From: Litoditis marina
Taxonomy: Eukaryota; Nematoda; Chromadorea; Rhabditida; Rhabditidae
DNA: 64,000 nucleotides
Assembly: GCA_964036275.1 (NCBI GenBank)
Contig: OZ038433.1
Location: 21,064,485 to 21,128,484 of the forward strand
Direction: 5' to 3'
The notes below the pieces were generated by a model. It was given only the letters and a program-made list of their open reading frames with translations. It ran no database searches and was not told the DNA's origin. Positions 12,274-24,420 of this stretch are shown here, one piece after another (within the stretch, counting starts at the first letter, position 1; each line of letters begins with the position of its first letter). A program made the translations under genes and the position numbers.

Positions 12274-13923
12274 GATTACCAGGTTGTGGAATATATTGTT
12301 TCTGAACTTTTGTAAATAGTAGAGATTATGGCAGTTATAAAGCTGAAGAATAAGTTTTTCCACCCGACGAGTCAGTGAACGGTTGAAAAATGGATGTTCG
12401 CAAGTCGCCGTCAGACAGAGTATGTCTACTATGTTGGAAAATAACATTGATCGAAGGACGTGCAATTTCAAATGTTAAATACAGAAAGAAGGCAGAGTTA
12501 TATGAAAACCTCGAGTTGATTGAACGAACGAGTTCATCGACACTTATGAGAAGAACATATTATTTCATCAAACATGCACACATATATAAGCTTATACAAC
12601 AGAACAACGAATACAAACATAATGGCAGCAAAAAGCAGCCTGGCCTGCTGAAATCTGAGTCTAACGACCGCAGCTGCTATACAACATCTGTAATTTTATC
12701 GCGATAATTTACTAGTAATTCGTTGAGTTGATTACATAGCTTTTTAAGATCTCGTGATAATTCCGATCACAGAAACCTGAATAAAAAGAATTCTGCAGAC
12801 TACACGTTTTTGTGTCGATCTACCACACTAACTTCAATATAAGAAACAAAACTGCTTAAAAAAAGAAATTACAAGGAATTTATCTCCAATTTCGGTTATC
12901 ATTTTTCGGTAATCACCAAACTTCAAATTTTGGCATTCCATAAAGATATTACATTCACTTATTTACCTCGCTTCGTTATGAGAAGAGCGTTAATAAAGGT
13001 TGTAGAGAGAACTGCTACATACTCTGGGAATGAAACATTTCAACAATAAGTCTCAGAGGACACCTAGTTAGGGAGTCAAACGTAGGAGAAAGCATGAGAT
13101 AGATAATGAATTATAATCACGTTAGAAGGAGCATACGAACTAAATTTACCAAATTGGCTGAAAAGGTCGTAAACTAAAATTGATTCGTTGTACGATTAGC
13201 CATGAAGCAGAATTCACTCAGACATGATGATTCAATTTTGTTTCCTTCGTGTTTAGTTCGCCCGCGTTGTGATTCAAGCAAAGTTCGGAGGCTCGAAGGC
13301 ATTGTTGGACCTGAATGGTAGTAGGGAATCGCGTATTCTGTCAAACGACCGGAAGTTCGGGTTGAAGCTCTTTTGTGACCTCATTTATAGTATCTAAATA
13401 TATCCACACACCATCCGCGGCAAAACCAAATCTTCAACGCGCAACCTTTGCTCAAACAACTGATGTAGTTGCTGATCAGCAGCTCATGATTGATCATATC
13501 TCGTCGTCTAATGAATATGTATTGATTTATTCATCAGCAGAAGTTGAATGTATTTTTATAATGGTGAAGTTCGTTTCAGCAGTGTTATAGACAAATACTA
13601 GTTCATAATAGGAGAGTACTGGTTGTCGGAAACTCAGGTAATTATGGCTGCGTAGTAATTAGTTTTAAAACGCTCCCTCTCGAGATCTAATTCTAGACCA
13701 TGTGTCAATCACATTCACTTTGCGAAGTTAGACCGTCAAGTTGTCTGCTAGTTCCTCAGGCGATGGACTGCTTTGTTTCAGTATAATTGATGGTGGCAGC
13801 AACTCAGATGAAACAAATATTTCGAATATTAGGAACATGCGCGATAGTAATGTGACTCAAGAAAACATGAGATGAGCGAATAATTTACTGACAGACGACC
13901 ACAATAAATAACTTGTTCAATAT
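12274..13923. other. Intergenic stretch between the receptor and the peptide array
   Basis: It holds the presumed promoter of receptor copy 2 at its left end. I see no exon chain, RNA gene or clear repeat; the open frames here are short and featureless. Confidence 0.5.
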
Positions 13924-15286
13924 TTAACCGCGGATGCTTCTTCTGATGTTGGCCAAACGGCGTCTGAGGAATCTCTGTTTGCGGATGTTGCGGCGTTTCT
14001 TGATGATACGGTTCTTTCTGACCTTGGCGCCTGAAAAACAACCGTTTATCAATTTTAATCGATTTATATATTGTTTTATGATGGTTCATGTTTAAAATAC
14101 CGCATAAGTTTTAGAGGGCGTCTGGTCTTTTCTGTAACCGATCTGACCCTTTTCAATCAACTTGTCAAAACTTAAGCTAAGGATGAAAGCTCTGAAGTAA
14201 TGTAGTTACCGTGTAAAATGAAAATTTCCAGGGAGAGAAAAATAGATCAAACTCACGCTTGATAGCGTTGCGAAGGTTCTTAGCACGGTTTCTGGAAGCG
14301 GCGACCTTCACTCCTCCGACCTTATGATGACGGCGAGCACTGAAACAGAAAACCGATTTCCAAACAAAGTGCACTTTATCATTCCGTAGATCAAACTACA
14401 CACGTTTGAACAAAATTCATTCGGGTAACAAAGGCTTAAGAATGTTATAGTTATGATAAGATTTTCAGTATAAGGGTGAAATCATGGGTTAAACCTGTCT
14501 CGAGATAGTCTTTTCCAGTGCTGAGTTTGCGTGCGAAAGCGCCTAACACTGGTTTTCGCACTAGGTAGAATCTAGATGTCAAGCCAGTTTTTGAACGCAA
14601 AACTATGAAACGTGCTTCAGTGTAGAAGGTCATCGGTGTTTGGATACGTTAACTCTGCTGATATACGCGTGGTCGCTCTCTCACTCAGGCCTAGGAACTG
14701 CCTACCACGTCACTGAACTTGTCTGGATCGAAATTAGGTCGACGAACTTTCACTATCGGAGTTCACTATTTGTGTTTTCTCCAACTGAGTTTTCAGTTCT
14801 ATCGAACAAACTCAAATTACTTTTTTGCTTTTCAACTTGGAAGATATGGATATGTGGAATTAAATGGAACTCACACTGCTCGATGATGATGTTTCTTCGC
14901 GTCAGCGACGCTGACCACTGAAAAAGTTTCGTTAACATCAGTTAGGTCTATTTCAGGAGCACATTGTGACAACTCACATAATCTGGAATGACCGTTTGCT
15001 GTTGAGTGTACCTATACCAGTCATGTTCATTTATTTATGTTTGTTTCAATGTTGGTTTGGAGAGGACTAAAAATTCCGAAAATGAGGGAAAAGAAATAGT
15101 TAATAGTGTTTTACGCAGACTTTGGACAACGTAAAGTCTAGTGTAAAACTTTTGTTGCTCCGTTGATGTTTGTTGAAAGAAATGACTACCTGATTATTAT
15201 TTTTGTTACTTAATAACCAAATAAAAGAAAAACTAACGAGAGATCATGAAGAGAGCCAGTAGAAGGAAAACGTAGAACGAGCGCAT
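13924..15286 (-). CDS. Secreted cationic peptide gene, array copy 1 (93 aa)
   Basis: Exons 15238-15286, 14875-14917, 14257-14339 and 13924-14030. Exon 1 gives the signal peptide MRSFYVFLLLALFMIS. Its donor is C|GTTAGT instead of the G|GTATG/GTGAG form of the other copies, with phase 1 kept. Exon 2 is V-S-V-A-D-A-K-K followed by three His. Exon 3 begins ARRHHKVGGVKVAASRNR. Exon 4 encodes the Arg/Lys block of the LANIR class: KNRIIKKRRNIRKQRFLRRR, then LANIRRSIRG and stop. There are no cysteines after the signal peptide. It is the leftmost gene of the array and diverges from its neighbours mostly in exons 1-3. The family is not known to me. The signal peptide indicates secretion; the target is unknown. 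Confidence 0.8.
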
Positions 15287-15317
15287 GTTTGAGCTTGGTT
15301 TTTCGCTTAGCTGGGGG

Positions 15318-15325
15318 CTTTTATA
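15318..15325 (-). promoter_or_regulatory. TATA box of peptide copy 1
   Basis: TATAAAAG on the minus strand, about 32-40 bp upstream of the start codon, the same placement as in the other array genes. Confidence 0.65.
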
Positions 15326-15375
15326 GATGGTAAGATGGTAGTATAACAAGTTAGCCAGAGTTGTCTTCCGCAATC

Positions 15376-15660
15376 GAAACCAGTTGGTACCAGATGGAGG
15401 GGCAGGCTAAGCGTAGACGAGAACTGGTTTCTATATCCTAATGAGAAGCATTGTTCCAGGATAAGCAGTCCATGGTGGCTTCGACCAAATGCGAAGAACT
15501 ATGTTGTGGTTTATTAGAACAAGTTGTAGATTCATTATTTGAAGAAAAGTACCGGCTAGGTGTAGACAAGAACTGGTGACTAATATCATAATGAGAAGCA
15601 TTGTTTCCGCATAGACAGTTTCTGGGTGGCCTGGAAAAATCCATAGGTTCTATTTCAGAG
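15376..15660. repeat. Degenerate tandem duplication of about 150-170 bp
   Basis: GGCTAAGCGTAGACGAGAACTGG, followed by AATGAGAAGCATTGTT, recurs downstream as GGCTAGGTGTAGACAAGAACTGG and AATGAGAAGCATTGTT, with further similarity to about 15660. It lies just upstream of array copy 1. Confidence 0.65.
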
Positions 15661-16663
15661 CAAGGTGTAAATCTGTTATGTGAAAATACGGCGTATAAAG
15701 TTGGAACTGATACCCGCTGCATGGAAATTAGACCAAATCCCATGAGTTGAATGCGGAAAAAAAGAAAAGAAATAATCATTGCAAAATTCTTGATAGTTGG
15801 ATGACAATGTGTCAGATATCAATCAGCGCCGGACTTTTTGTACAATTGGCTCATATAAATGGCGGTAATGGGTGAACTGTGACAATTACGTATGCTGCTA
15901 TTATGAGAAAACCGAGCTCAAAGTTATATGTTATATATTAATTGTTAATCTCCGTTGGGTCAAAGTACTCACTAGCTCAGAAGCCTAAATTAGAGAGGTA
16001 TGGCGTCTTCATTATAAGGTGTATCGTAGGCCGAAACGGACGGAAATATCCGCTTCTACATGACGTTAAAAATGTGAATAACAGTTCTGCTGTAATAACT
16101 CTTGTTTCTATTCATCTTTAACAGTGGTTGAATTACGCTGAATTACAACTACCAAGAGTTTTTCTTTTGAAACTTAAAATTAAATGGTCTGGTTAGATGT
16201 GACACAGAAACTCGTACTGTTTCGTGTGGTCTTTTCGTAGTGTTGTTCCATTTTCGAGTCAATTCCCGCAATTTTCCCGACTTTTGAATCACTACAACCA
16301 CATAAATGCTTCAAAGGTGTTCCTCGATCTACGCATACGGTCAAGAGTTTCATCCATGTTTCCTAAATTCATTCGATATATCATAGTGCCATATCGTACT
16401 CTGTGTTAAGTTCAAAATGGCTTGTACAACGCTCATCGCAATCTTTCTCACGTAATTTCTATTAATCTGATCAGCCCTTCTTCTCGTTACACAAACAAAG
16501 TGTTGCAACCTACCGTGACATTTGCTTTGGTTTTCTGATGAAATGTAATAGTTTCCTGTACTTAATAGTATTTTTTGCTCATTTGTTCCTTACAATAATT
16601 TCATAACACACAAAAACGTGGTACCAGTATGATTTATTGCAACAGTATGACTCAAATGTTGTG

Positions 16664-17943
16664 TTAACCGCGTCTGCGAGCCCGTATATTGGCCAGTCGT
16701 CTCATGTTGAATCTTCTTCTTCTGTTTCGCATCCGTTGGCGTCGCAGTCTTCTATTTTTCCGGAAACGACGGAGACGCTCGCGTTTTCGTTGACCTGTTG
16801 TAACAAACCTTCAAGTTAATATTGTATATTTGGACAATTTTCAGTTAAAGTTGATGACCACAGCTCAGTTGTAGCTTGATACACGCCTTAGTTTCGACAT
16901 TTTCACCGAAAAGCAACACATTTGAACTACGAACAGAGCGGGTTTTGGCAACACACCCAGGTTCGATCCCCCGACACGGTTCGCTTTGAAAGAAAGAGCC
17001 TCACATTCACCATGTTCATGGAGGATTTCCATCACATAGCCAAGTTGACATTTGAATAGATCACTGTCATCATCCTTTTTCATACATACTTTACTCACAC
17101 TAAATTCAACTAAACAGTTACTCTGCGGAAAATACTACTTATTTTGGTACATATTTACTACACTAAACATGTTTCAGAAGATCTTTCACTGAGCACATCA
17201 TAAATGTACGATCTCAAACTCATAATGAGAGAAATACGAAAATAAACCGTGCCATAATTGTCGAGAAACGTTTTGGCTAATCTTAAAGGGAAAAAACTAA
17301 CGCATTCTCCGAGCTCTGATTCGCTGGTTCCGTTTAGCTCTGTTGATTTGATCCAACAGAGAATGGGCTTTCTGATTCTGAGTACGGCTGAAAACATACA
17401 GTAAGTATAGACTTGAAACATACAAGAAGGATAAGTCTGCAGAGAAAAACTGTATCTAAACTTTTTGCTTAATCTAACAATAATACAACGCGATATAAAA
17501 TTGTTCTCTTCTACAGTTCGTTCGTTTTTTGAGTTTGTCGGCATTCCTGCGAGCTTGAAGAAAAACTCACAGGGCATGTCCTTTCGAGTGTTTGTCCGAC
17601 AGACTGCATACTGAAAATAAACTTATTGTCTTTCACAAATCAAATAGAATCACTTAAAAATTGGTCGATGTACTCAACAAAACTAGAACTAGATTTGTGA
17701 CCAACAATGTTTTACCATTACAAAAAATAGTAAGAGAAAAAAATACAGCTTGCTGAAAGAGAGATTCTTTAACCTTTTTTTTCAAATTATTTTATTTGTC
17801 CAGGTCCAAATTTGAGATATGTATGTTCTTCTTCAACATGTTGTAAAACTTACAACATCACTAAGTTATATGTGTTAGGTAAGCTTCAACAAACCTGTCA
17901 GGACGCAAACCAGAAGTAGGATGAGTAGGGTTAGAGTGCGCAT
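16664..17943 (-). CDS. Secreted cationic peptide gene, array copy 2, divergent (101 aa)
   Basis: Exons 17895-17943, 17571-17610, 17302-17387 and 16664-16794. The signal peptide is MRTLTLLILLLVCVLT instead of the MRSF form. Exon 2 (CSLSDKHSKGHA) and exon 3 (RTQNQKAHSLLDQINRAKRN, then QRIRARRM) have little similarity to the other copies, yet splice phases 1-2-1 and exon lengths are preserved. Exon 4 is the longest of the array and almost pure arginine: QRKRERLRRFRKNRRLRRQR, then MRNRRRRFNMRRLANIRARR and RG-stop. It keeps the LANIR motif and the final Arg-Gly. It is either an older or a faster-evolving member. Exon 3 ends at a GTTAGT donor like copy 1. An AATAAA lies about 25 bp past the stop (complement of 16633-16638). 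Confidence 0.75.
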
Positions 17944-17976
17944 TATCGCGCGGCTCTCTATCCTCTCGACGTTCAG

Positions 17977-17986
17977 CTTTTATATA
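17977..17986 (-). promoter_or_regulatory. TATA box of peptide copy 2
   Basis: TATATAAAAG on the minus strand, about 34 bp upstream of the ATG. Confidence 0.65.
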
Positions 17987-18830
17987 AGTTGACTGGACAT
18001 GCTTCCGTGTGAGAAACCAGTAGTATGTTATTCCAAGTCCAGGAACTGATTCTCGTTCTCACCACGGTTAATCGAGCGTTATCTTAGATTTAGAATAATC
18101 TTTGGATGGTAGTTCTTAAACAACATTATCTGAACAGAGAACAGTTACGAGAACGAAAATTACGTTGGATGTAAAGCCGACGAAATATTCTGGGTTTGAA
18201 ATGAGATTTGATAATAATGTATAAATTATTACAATTTTGCAATAATTGAGTATCATGATTGAAATTGATATACTAAATTGAATTCATATGACGAAACGTG
18301 TCCCAATGCACCATGTGTTCAAAGCACTATCAACTAACAAAAAGGTGAAGTAATCAAACGACAATAGTCGAGCAGTTCCGAATAGCCAAACAGTAAAATA
18401 CATAAACTTGAGTTGGCCAATGTAACAGTAATACTCATATATCGTGATCTCATTCAGTCATAGTTTGATTCATATAATGTGAGTAAATGATTCATTATAA
18501 CCAAGTATCTATAAACAAAAATAGCCATTCACCAATTCAGCACAGGCCATATGAGCACTGGTTGCTTTTTAACTCGAAAGCCACCTGATTTAAGATCGCA
18601 AATAAAGATTTGACAGTCCGCAGAGCGTCTAGGCGATTGAAAAGAGTTTTGAATAGACAATTGTCAAAATAGTTTTGTAAGAAAGACGGTAGTCAGACAT
18701 ACGTAAAATAATTAATCTTCGTCATGGATGAAATTAGAACATGCAAATAATAATAATTTGACCAGGTGCAGCGTTTGCAAACTAAAAACTTACGTTGACC
18801 ACAATTCGAGATAATTCGTAAATCAATGTT

Positions 18831-18871
18831 ATCGCGCGCAGCGCGGAGCGCTACGCAGATTAGTTTTTGAT
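18831..18871. repeat. GC-rich 41-bp repeat, first copy
   Basis: The GCGCAGCGCGGAGCGCTACG core followed by CAGATTAGTTTTTGAT recurs at 41027-41067 with only two or three differences. The GC core is near-palindromic and stands out from the AT-rich surroundings. A related GAGCGCTTCGCGCGAATC occurs near 43401. Confidence 0.75.
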
Positions 18872-19545
18872 GCATACTTATTGTTTACACAAACCACGAG
18901 TTCGAGAAGCATTCGTGCGCAAATGGACGAAAGCGAAAGTGTTTGGAATGGTTTTGGCAACCTATTGTGAAGTTGAAAATCTCTCTCTGTTTCTTGACTG
19001 ATTTGACAGTAGTTTGTATTTGTAACGTAATATTTTATATTCAGACCTGCAACCTGAATATAACAGGCAATCTCTTGGAGGATATCCGTTCTCTTCTTAG
19101 AAGACCCTTTTCCTCCAACTAACAGAGCCCTTTCGACGCCAACAACATTTTCACACAAGAACCAGTGGTACGAAAGAAACATAAATCCTGTAACGTATCA
19201 TAAGGCTCTTAATTGGTCACCAGCAGATCGGAACAAGACAAAGAAATGTCGTAGAAATAAAATGTTACCTAAGAAATGTTAGATAGGTCAATGGTTTTAT
19301 TCACATTGATAAGCATTCTCCAAAGTATCTAAATTACATGATCCGATTTTGTTTGAAGTGTGAAGTTTCCAAGCCACAAATGTTCCACATAATGAAATCG
19401 CATGAGATCAACTACCAAGTTTTCATTCTTGCTCTTTCCACTTTCTTTCACATTGTCGCATATAAAGATAAGTTGATGGGGAAATATTCATTACATACGT
19501 TTCGAATAAATAAGAGGCAGTTTAAAGTCGGAAATGGTTGTTTTC

Positions 19546-20775
19546 TTATCCGCGTGCGTTTTGCTTTCTGATGTTGGCCAAACGGCGTCGGAGGAATCTC
19601 TGCTTCTTAATGTTGCGTCGTCTCTTGATCACACGGTTCTTTCTCACTCTGGCGCCTGAAATTCACGGGCATGGTATACTCCGTTTCACCAATCGATGAC
19701 TTTCTACAGTAATCTTTCGAATATTCAAGGCTGTTTATCTATTAAACAGACGAACTTTTAGATTCACTGTTTTCTAGGCTCAAGTTAACCAGTGTGGAGA
19801 ACAAAATCACGAAGTTTAAACTATTTTCCATACCTAGAAGATATCAAAAATTTGCTTGAAAGATTTGCAAGCTTACTGTCGAGGGCTATTGTTGCGTGAA
19901 ACAGACTATACAATTGTTTTGATAGGTTCGACTGTGAAAAACACCCTCCAGTTTTGCTTGAAAATAAAGTTCCACAACTAGTGTAGACACAAATGTAGAA
20001 AACTGTGCAATCTCAAAACCACCCTCCATTTTAGTTCGAAAATAATGTTCTACAATTGGTATAAGTACAAATGTCGAAAGTAGTCTTCATACTGGTTTCG
20101 AAATGATTGAGACAACCTTACTGATTTGAAGTGGAAGTGATTTAGTTCACGAAGAGTCAACATTTTCCGTTTTCAACATTACAAATTTCGTTAGTGTTAT
20201 ATCAAATGATTCGAATTGAAACTCACGAACGATAGCTCTGTTGAGTGCACGTGTGCGGGCTCTGCTGGCGGCCAGGCTAACACCACCCTTTTTATGATGG
20301 GCACTGAATAAAAACAGTTTTTCTAGGCAATACAATTTGATTCAGTACATTATATATCTTTAACTTGGAAAAGATACCGAAATTATGTATTGAAAATAAC
20401 TAACTACACTTCAACAAACTTGTATTGTAGATTTTAGGAACTTTTAGCTTTATTTGTATCTGCTCTTATAACTGAATGACTCACACTTTGTGATGACGAC
20501 GACCTCTGGCCTCCGCAACATTCACGACTGAAAACAGAATGTTGACTTATAATAATTACTTCTGACAATTGATTTTAAAACTAGTAACTATATTATTAAA
20601 TGAATACGAGCTCTCAGATTCAGTTAATAGCACAGTGAAAACTGCAGCGAACAGAATGTTGTTATGATCATTAAAGTGGTAAAAAAAGTAGTAATCAAAT
20701 AGAAATAAGAATATTGAGAACCATACCTGCGAGGATGCAGAGCACAAGAAGGAGGAAGATAACGAAGGAACGCAT
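19546..20775 (-). CDS. Secreted cationic peptide gene, array copy 3 (92 aa)
   Basis: Exons 20727-20775, 20485-20527, 20227-20303 and 19546-19655. Signal peptide MRSFVIFLLLVLCILA. Exon 2 is VVNVAEARGRRHHKV. Exon 3 is AHHKKGGVSLAASRARTRAL then NRAIV. Exon 4 is ARVRKNRVIKRRRNIKKQRF, then LRRRLANIRKQNARG-stop. It uses GGATAA rather than GGTTAA at its end, but the C-terminal Arg-Gly is kept. Paired His residues sit on both sides of the exon 2/3 junction. It is the closest relative of copy 1 in exon 4. Confidence 0.82.
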
Positions 20776-20804
20776 GTTCGATGCTTATTCCAACTAGTAG
20801 ACGC

Positions 20805-20812
20805 CTTTTATA
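20805..20812 (-). promoter_or_regulatory. TATA box of peptide copy 3
   Basis: TATAAAAG on the minus strand, about 30 bp upstream of the ATG at 20775. Confidence 0.65.
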
Positions 20813-21517
20813 GACAACATCTGGTCGGATATGAGAGATAATACTTTCGTCTATCTCCCCTAGAAACCAGTTTACATCCTTGTTAACCAATATGTCGCTT
20901 TCTCGGCTAAATATTTGGTATTGACACCGAGGAATTGGAAGGACAACAGAAGAGATATTTTGTACTTTGAGTTCAAGGTCCAGTCTCCAAACGAAAGTAT
21001 TCATTGAGAAAAAATACGGATTAGACGAGTATAGACCGCAAAAAAGTTGCTGATAAAATAAATTGAATTCTTCGATGTGAATGTCGCTTATTATTCACAC
21101 TTTCATGAGAAAAACACACTAGATAACTCTTTCGAAGATTTGGGGAACTATTAGGGAAGAGAAAACGGGGAGAGGAATTCAGCATTAGGGTTTGGTTGTA
21201 ACTTGAAGCGAGGCTGATCACAAAGAGCAAGGAAAGTACCGTTTCATCGAATTCATCGACAGTATAAAAAATCAGCAGGGCTATTTCCGCGTTTCCTCAT
21301 GAAAGTGTTGGCTTGTTAATTGATCAAGTTCCAAGTTTTAGTCCACAAATATTAAAAAAAATTGCACTCTACCAAGTTAGCATTGTTGATTGAGGAAAAG
21401 ATTGTGTTCGTCCAAGGTATCATTAATCAGTACAACAAACAGAAAGTAGGAAAACAATTTATTCGTGGAGAGATGAATTGATTGAATAAATAAATAGAAG
21501 AGAGAGAGAGAGACGGT
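20813..21517. other. Spacer between array copies 3 and 4
   Basis: No gene is seen. It includes the upstream region of copy 3, the 3' flank of copy 4 (AATAAA as the complement of 21458-21463) and a short AG-dinucleotide run at about 21500-21513. Confidence 0.5.
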
Positions 21518-23280
21518 TTAACCGCGATGTTTTCTGGCGGCACGACGTTTGTGGGCCCTCTTAGGTTTGGCGCCTGGAAAGACCTTGTCAGCTACAAAAT
21601 ACTCAAACTCACGTATTGTGAGTCGTTCTGGCGTGATTCCAAGCCGATCGCCTTTTAAGAGTTTAATCCCAGACTGATGGAACAGCAGAGAAACTGCGTA
21701 TTTTTATAAAGAGTTGGAGACACGACAATCGAATTAATTCTGAATATCAAGTTTTCAATAAACACGAACGCAATTCCTCAATTGTATCCTTTGTTTGGTG
21801 AACTGATGAAATTAGGGACCAAGTTCGAACACGTTGCTAATCTGTCTAGTAATATTAGAAAACAGAACAGAATGTTCACAGCACTTTATCTGACAATGAA
21901 AGTTATACTTTTTTATACAAAAACAAATGAAAGATTCACGAAACATTTCAAAATGAGTCTGTGTCAAGTGTTATTGTCGTGTTTCAGTAGCACTTGATAA
22001 TGAACACGTTAATTGCAATTAAACTCACGATGTGCCCGTCTTTTGTGGTGCTTCTTGGGCTTTGGCTTGAGGGCTTTGTTGAGGTCCCGATGAATTTTCT
22101 CGAGAGGTCCTCTGAAACTGACAACTATACTAGAAGTAAATTGAATAGACACGTACATTTAGCATTCCAATGAGGCATCGTGCACTTTTTCATTGCACGT
22201 TCCATAGTTCTGCTGTGTTCAACATGTTTCACGTCTATGCAATAGACTAACAGTATATTACATATTTACAATGCGGTTTTGTTCTGAACGAGTCGATGAT
22301 TAAAGGAGACCGAAAGGCAACATGGTTTCTCTTAAAGCTGCTGTATCCAACTTTTGATTGGACGCGTTGCGTGTCGTCGCGCGAGATTGTCATGTGAATG
22401 TCACGTGGACTGATAAAATTGATATACGAGTTATTTGTGCTCTCTGATCTCAATACAGTTTGAAGCAGCAGGAAACAAAACCTCTGCTCAAGTTGTGTTC
22501 CGGTCTCCTTTAAGTCGTTTCTGCTGGTTTACTGCTACTTTTTCAGCCAAAACTGAGAGTCTTCACCAGTAAATACAGAGAACGTTTTCAAGTGCACAAT
22601 TTACTCGGTATGGCATTGGTTTCCATTTTGTTTTCAAATTTCGTTCATTGGGAACATTTCTATTGTGGTAGGAAGTATGCAATATTACTGTTTCTACAGT
22701 GCAAACAGAGGTTTTCTTTAAACAAATAAAAACTCACACTTTGTGATGAGCTTTTCGTGCATCAGCGACGTTCACAACTGAAACAGTAACCGTACGTCGT
22801 GGTACTTCGTGAAACAACTTCTACCTTTCAATGAGGTCTTATATTTTTTTTAAAATCCAATTTTAACTGAAAGTTATTGTTTTTTGTGCTCATTCTTTCT
22901 CCTGTTTTTTTTTTGTTCGAGAGAGATAGAGAGAGGTTTGCGTGTTGACAAAGCAATAGTGAGGTTCTGACAACTTGGAAAAAACTTCCAGTGTTGTATT
23001 GACCAGTTAGCGAAAGTGAGATACATACTTATTCTCGACCTAGAACTTTTGTATATTAGGTATATAGTTGAATCAAATAATAAAGTTAGCCACTACAGAT
23101 TTTGATCAATTCATTGATTATTATTGTATTTATAAGCTCAAATTCTGGTGTCATTACAGGGGTTTGAATAACTCGTTAATTATTAACGTAATCTAATTCA
23201 GGTATCGGAATGACTGAAAGCTGTGCCATACCTGCGAGAATGCAGAGAACTAGAAAGAAGAATATGGTGAGAGAACGCAT
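21518..23280 (-). CDS. Secreted cationic peptide gene, array copy 4, short form (75 aa)
   Basis: Exons 23232-23280, 22738-22777, 22029-22111 and 21518-21573. Signal peptide MRSLTIFFFLVLCILA. Exon 2 VVNVADARKAHHKV is typical of the family. Exon 3 is replaced by a different sequence, GPLEKIHRDLNKALKPKPKK then HHKRRAH, in which the His pair has moved to the end. Exon 4 is cut to 17 residues, AKPKRAHKRRAARKHRG, which matches the tail of the AAKKHARG class and not the LANIR class. Intron 2 carries two different MITEs side by side. It shows that terminal exons of different kinds can be attached to the same conserved 5' half. Confidence 0.78.
22126..22257 (+). repeat. MITE family A, copy 1
   Basis: About 132 bp with imperfect terminal inverted repeats of about 28 bp (TATACTAGAAGTAAATTGAA at one end, its near-complement at the other, closing with CAGTATA). 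Related copies lie at 33686-33817, 39450-39553 and 42109-42243. It has no coding capacity and sits in intron 2 of array copy 4. Confidence 0.75.
22300..22513 (+). repeat. MITE family B, copy 1 (TTAA-flanked)
   Basis: The element runs from TTAAAGGAGACCG to CCGGTCTCCTTTAA, i.e. TTAA plus an inverted AGGAGACC terminus. The same roughly 210-bp unit is found in the opposite orientation at 55832-56036. TTAA at both ends fits a piggyBac-type target duplication, which is inference. Confidence 0.78.
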
Positions 23281-24420
23281 GTTGCCCAGTGCTTCTCTCA
23301 GTGGATAGAGTCATTTTATAGTGAACATCGAATATGTTCTAAAAACTTGCAACGCTCCCGTGTCCAGCTAGAAAACTTGCCTAAAACTTGGCCTTTTGCG
23401 TTTTATCCAACAAGTGCGGACAACGCGATCCACTCTAATGTACCTGCGACGCACCCATAGGTTGGTAAACCGATAAGTCTAAGGTCGTGTAAGATTCCAA
23501 CCACCCTCTCTCAGCTGCCTGCACTTCTTCACCCCCACACTGCTCTATGATAGTTCGGCAGAGTTGAGAAATTGTGTTGAGGTAGGTAAGTGCAAACTGG
23601 CGGCCAAATTTCTAGTTTTTATTTGTTTTAAGTTTAAAAAAATCCTCCTCTCTCTAAGTTTGACGTTTGTGTTATTATTGTGAGGACAAATTGAAAAACG
23701 CATAACCATAGTACATACAAAAATACAGAAATGTATTTCCAACCTCTCAATTTTCACCAGGATACATGTAATGAATGAAAAAGAAAATGAAGACAAAAGC
23801 TCGATTTCGTTACAGTTTATATCTCTTAGTGGTTTGATGCTATACATTTTTTTCAAATGTTCAATTCATACAATCCGATTCTATAATAATTTGAATGTTT
23901 TGTTTCTAACTTGTATTTTGAATTCGATAACTTGCAACCACGTGCTTGAACTAGTTCTGATCAATTTTTGTGTGTCAGTTCTGTCATTTTATCTGTAAGT
24001 GAAAGTGAATACTAGACACTCAACCGCTTCTTGGTCAAGGCCAAACACGTCCAAATAATACATCACAGTGAGATGGAGCTGGCTTTTTGCCGATAACTGT
24101 GCACACGCCATCTCAATCTTTTTTTTTTGTTATTTTTGGTTGTTGATAGTCACTTGGTCATTAACTTCGTGGCTCAGAAGTTGTGGACTTTTGTACAAGA
24201 CAAATGATTAGAATATTATATAAAAGGTTAATTATTGGTTATTTCGTGCCTCGGTTGAAAAAAGAAAAGCAGACAAAGCCAGTTCGGAAATCCAGAACGT
24301 TTTTGGACAATTGTCATAGCAGAAATAGAAGTTCTGGCAAAAGTATAATAGTTGAAAATCATCATGGAAACATTCATTGGGAAACGAATAAATAAGGTGA
24401 GTATGAATCAGGAGATTTTC
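23281..24420. other. Spacer between array copies 4 and 5
   Basis: No exon chain is visible. It holds the TATA box of copy 4 at its left end. The 103-codon and 75-codon frames around 23545-23998 lie on opposite strands over the same AT-rich DNA and show no family features. Confidence 0.5.
23313..23320 (-). promoter_or_regulatory. TATA box of peptide copy 4
   Basis: TATAAAAT on the minus strand, about 33 bp upstream of the ATG. Confidence 0.6.

Larger units (their letters stand above)
15287..16663. other. Spacer with promoter and a tandem duplication, no gene
   Basis: It contains the TATA box of array copy 1 (15318-15325) and a degenerate direct repeat (15376-15660). A 113-codon minus-strand frame across that repeat simply reflects the duplicated DNA. 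The remaining sequence to 16663 shows nothing beyond the 3' flank of array copy 2, with an AATAAA on the minus strand (complement of 16633-16638). Confidence 0.55.
17944..19545. other. Spacer between array copies 2 and 3
   Basis: It holds the TATA box of copy 2 and, at 18831-18871, a 41-bp GC-rich repeat shared with 41027-41067. No exon of the peptide family or of any other gene is visible. Confidence 0.5.

Noticed and set aside
15438..15779. 113-codon minus-strand frame with internal similarity
   Set aside because: The similarity comes from the underlying DNA duplication; no family features or exon partners.
16637..16819. 60-codon plus-strand frame
   Set aside because: Antisense of exon 4 of array copy 2.
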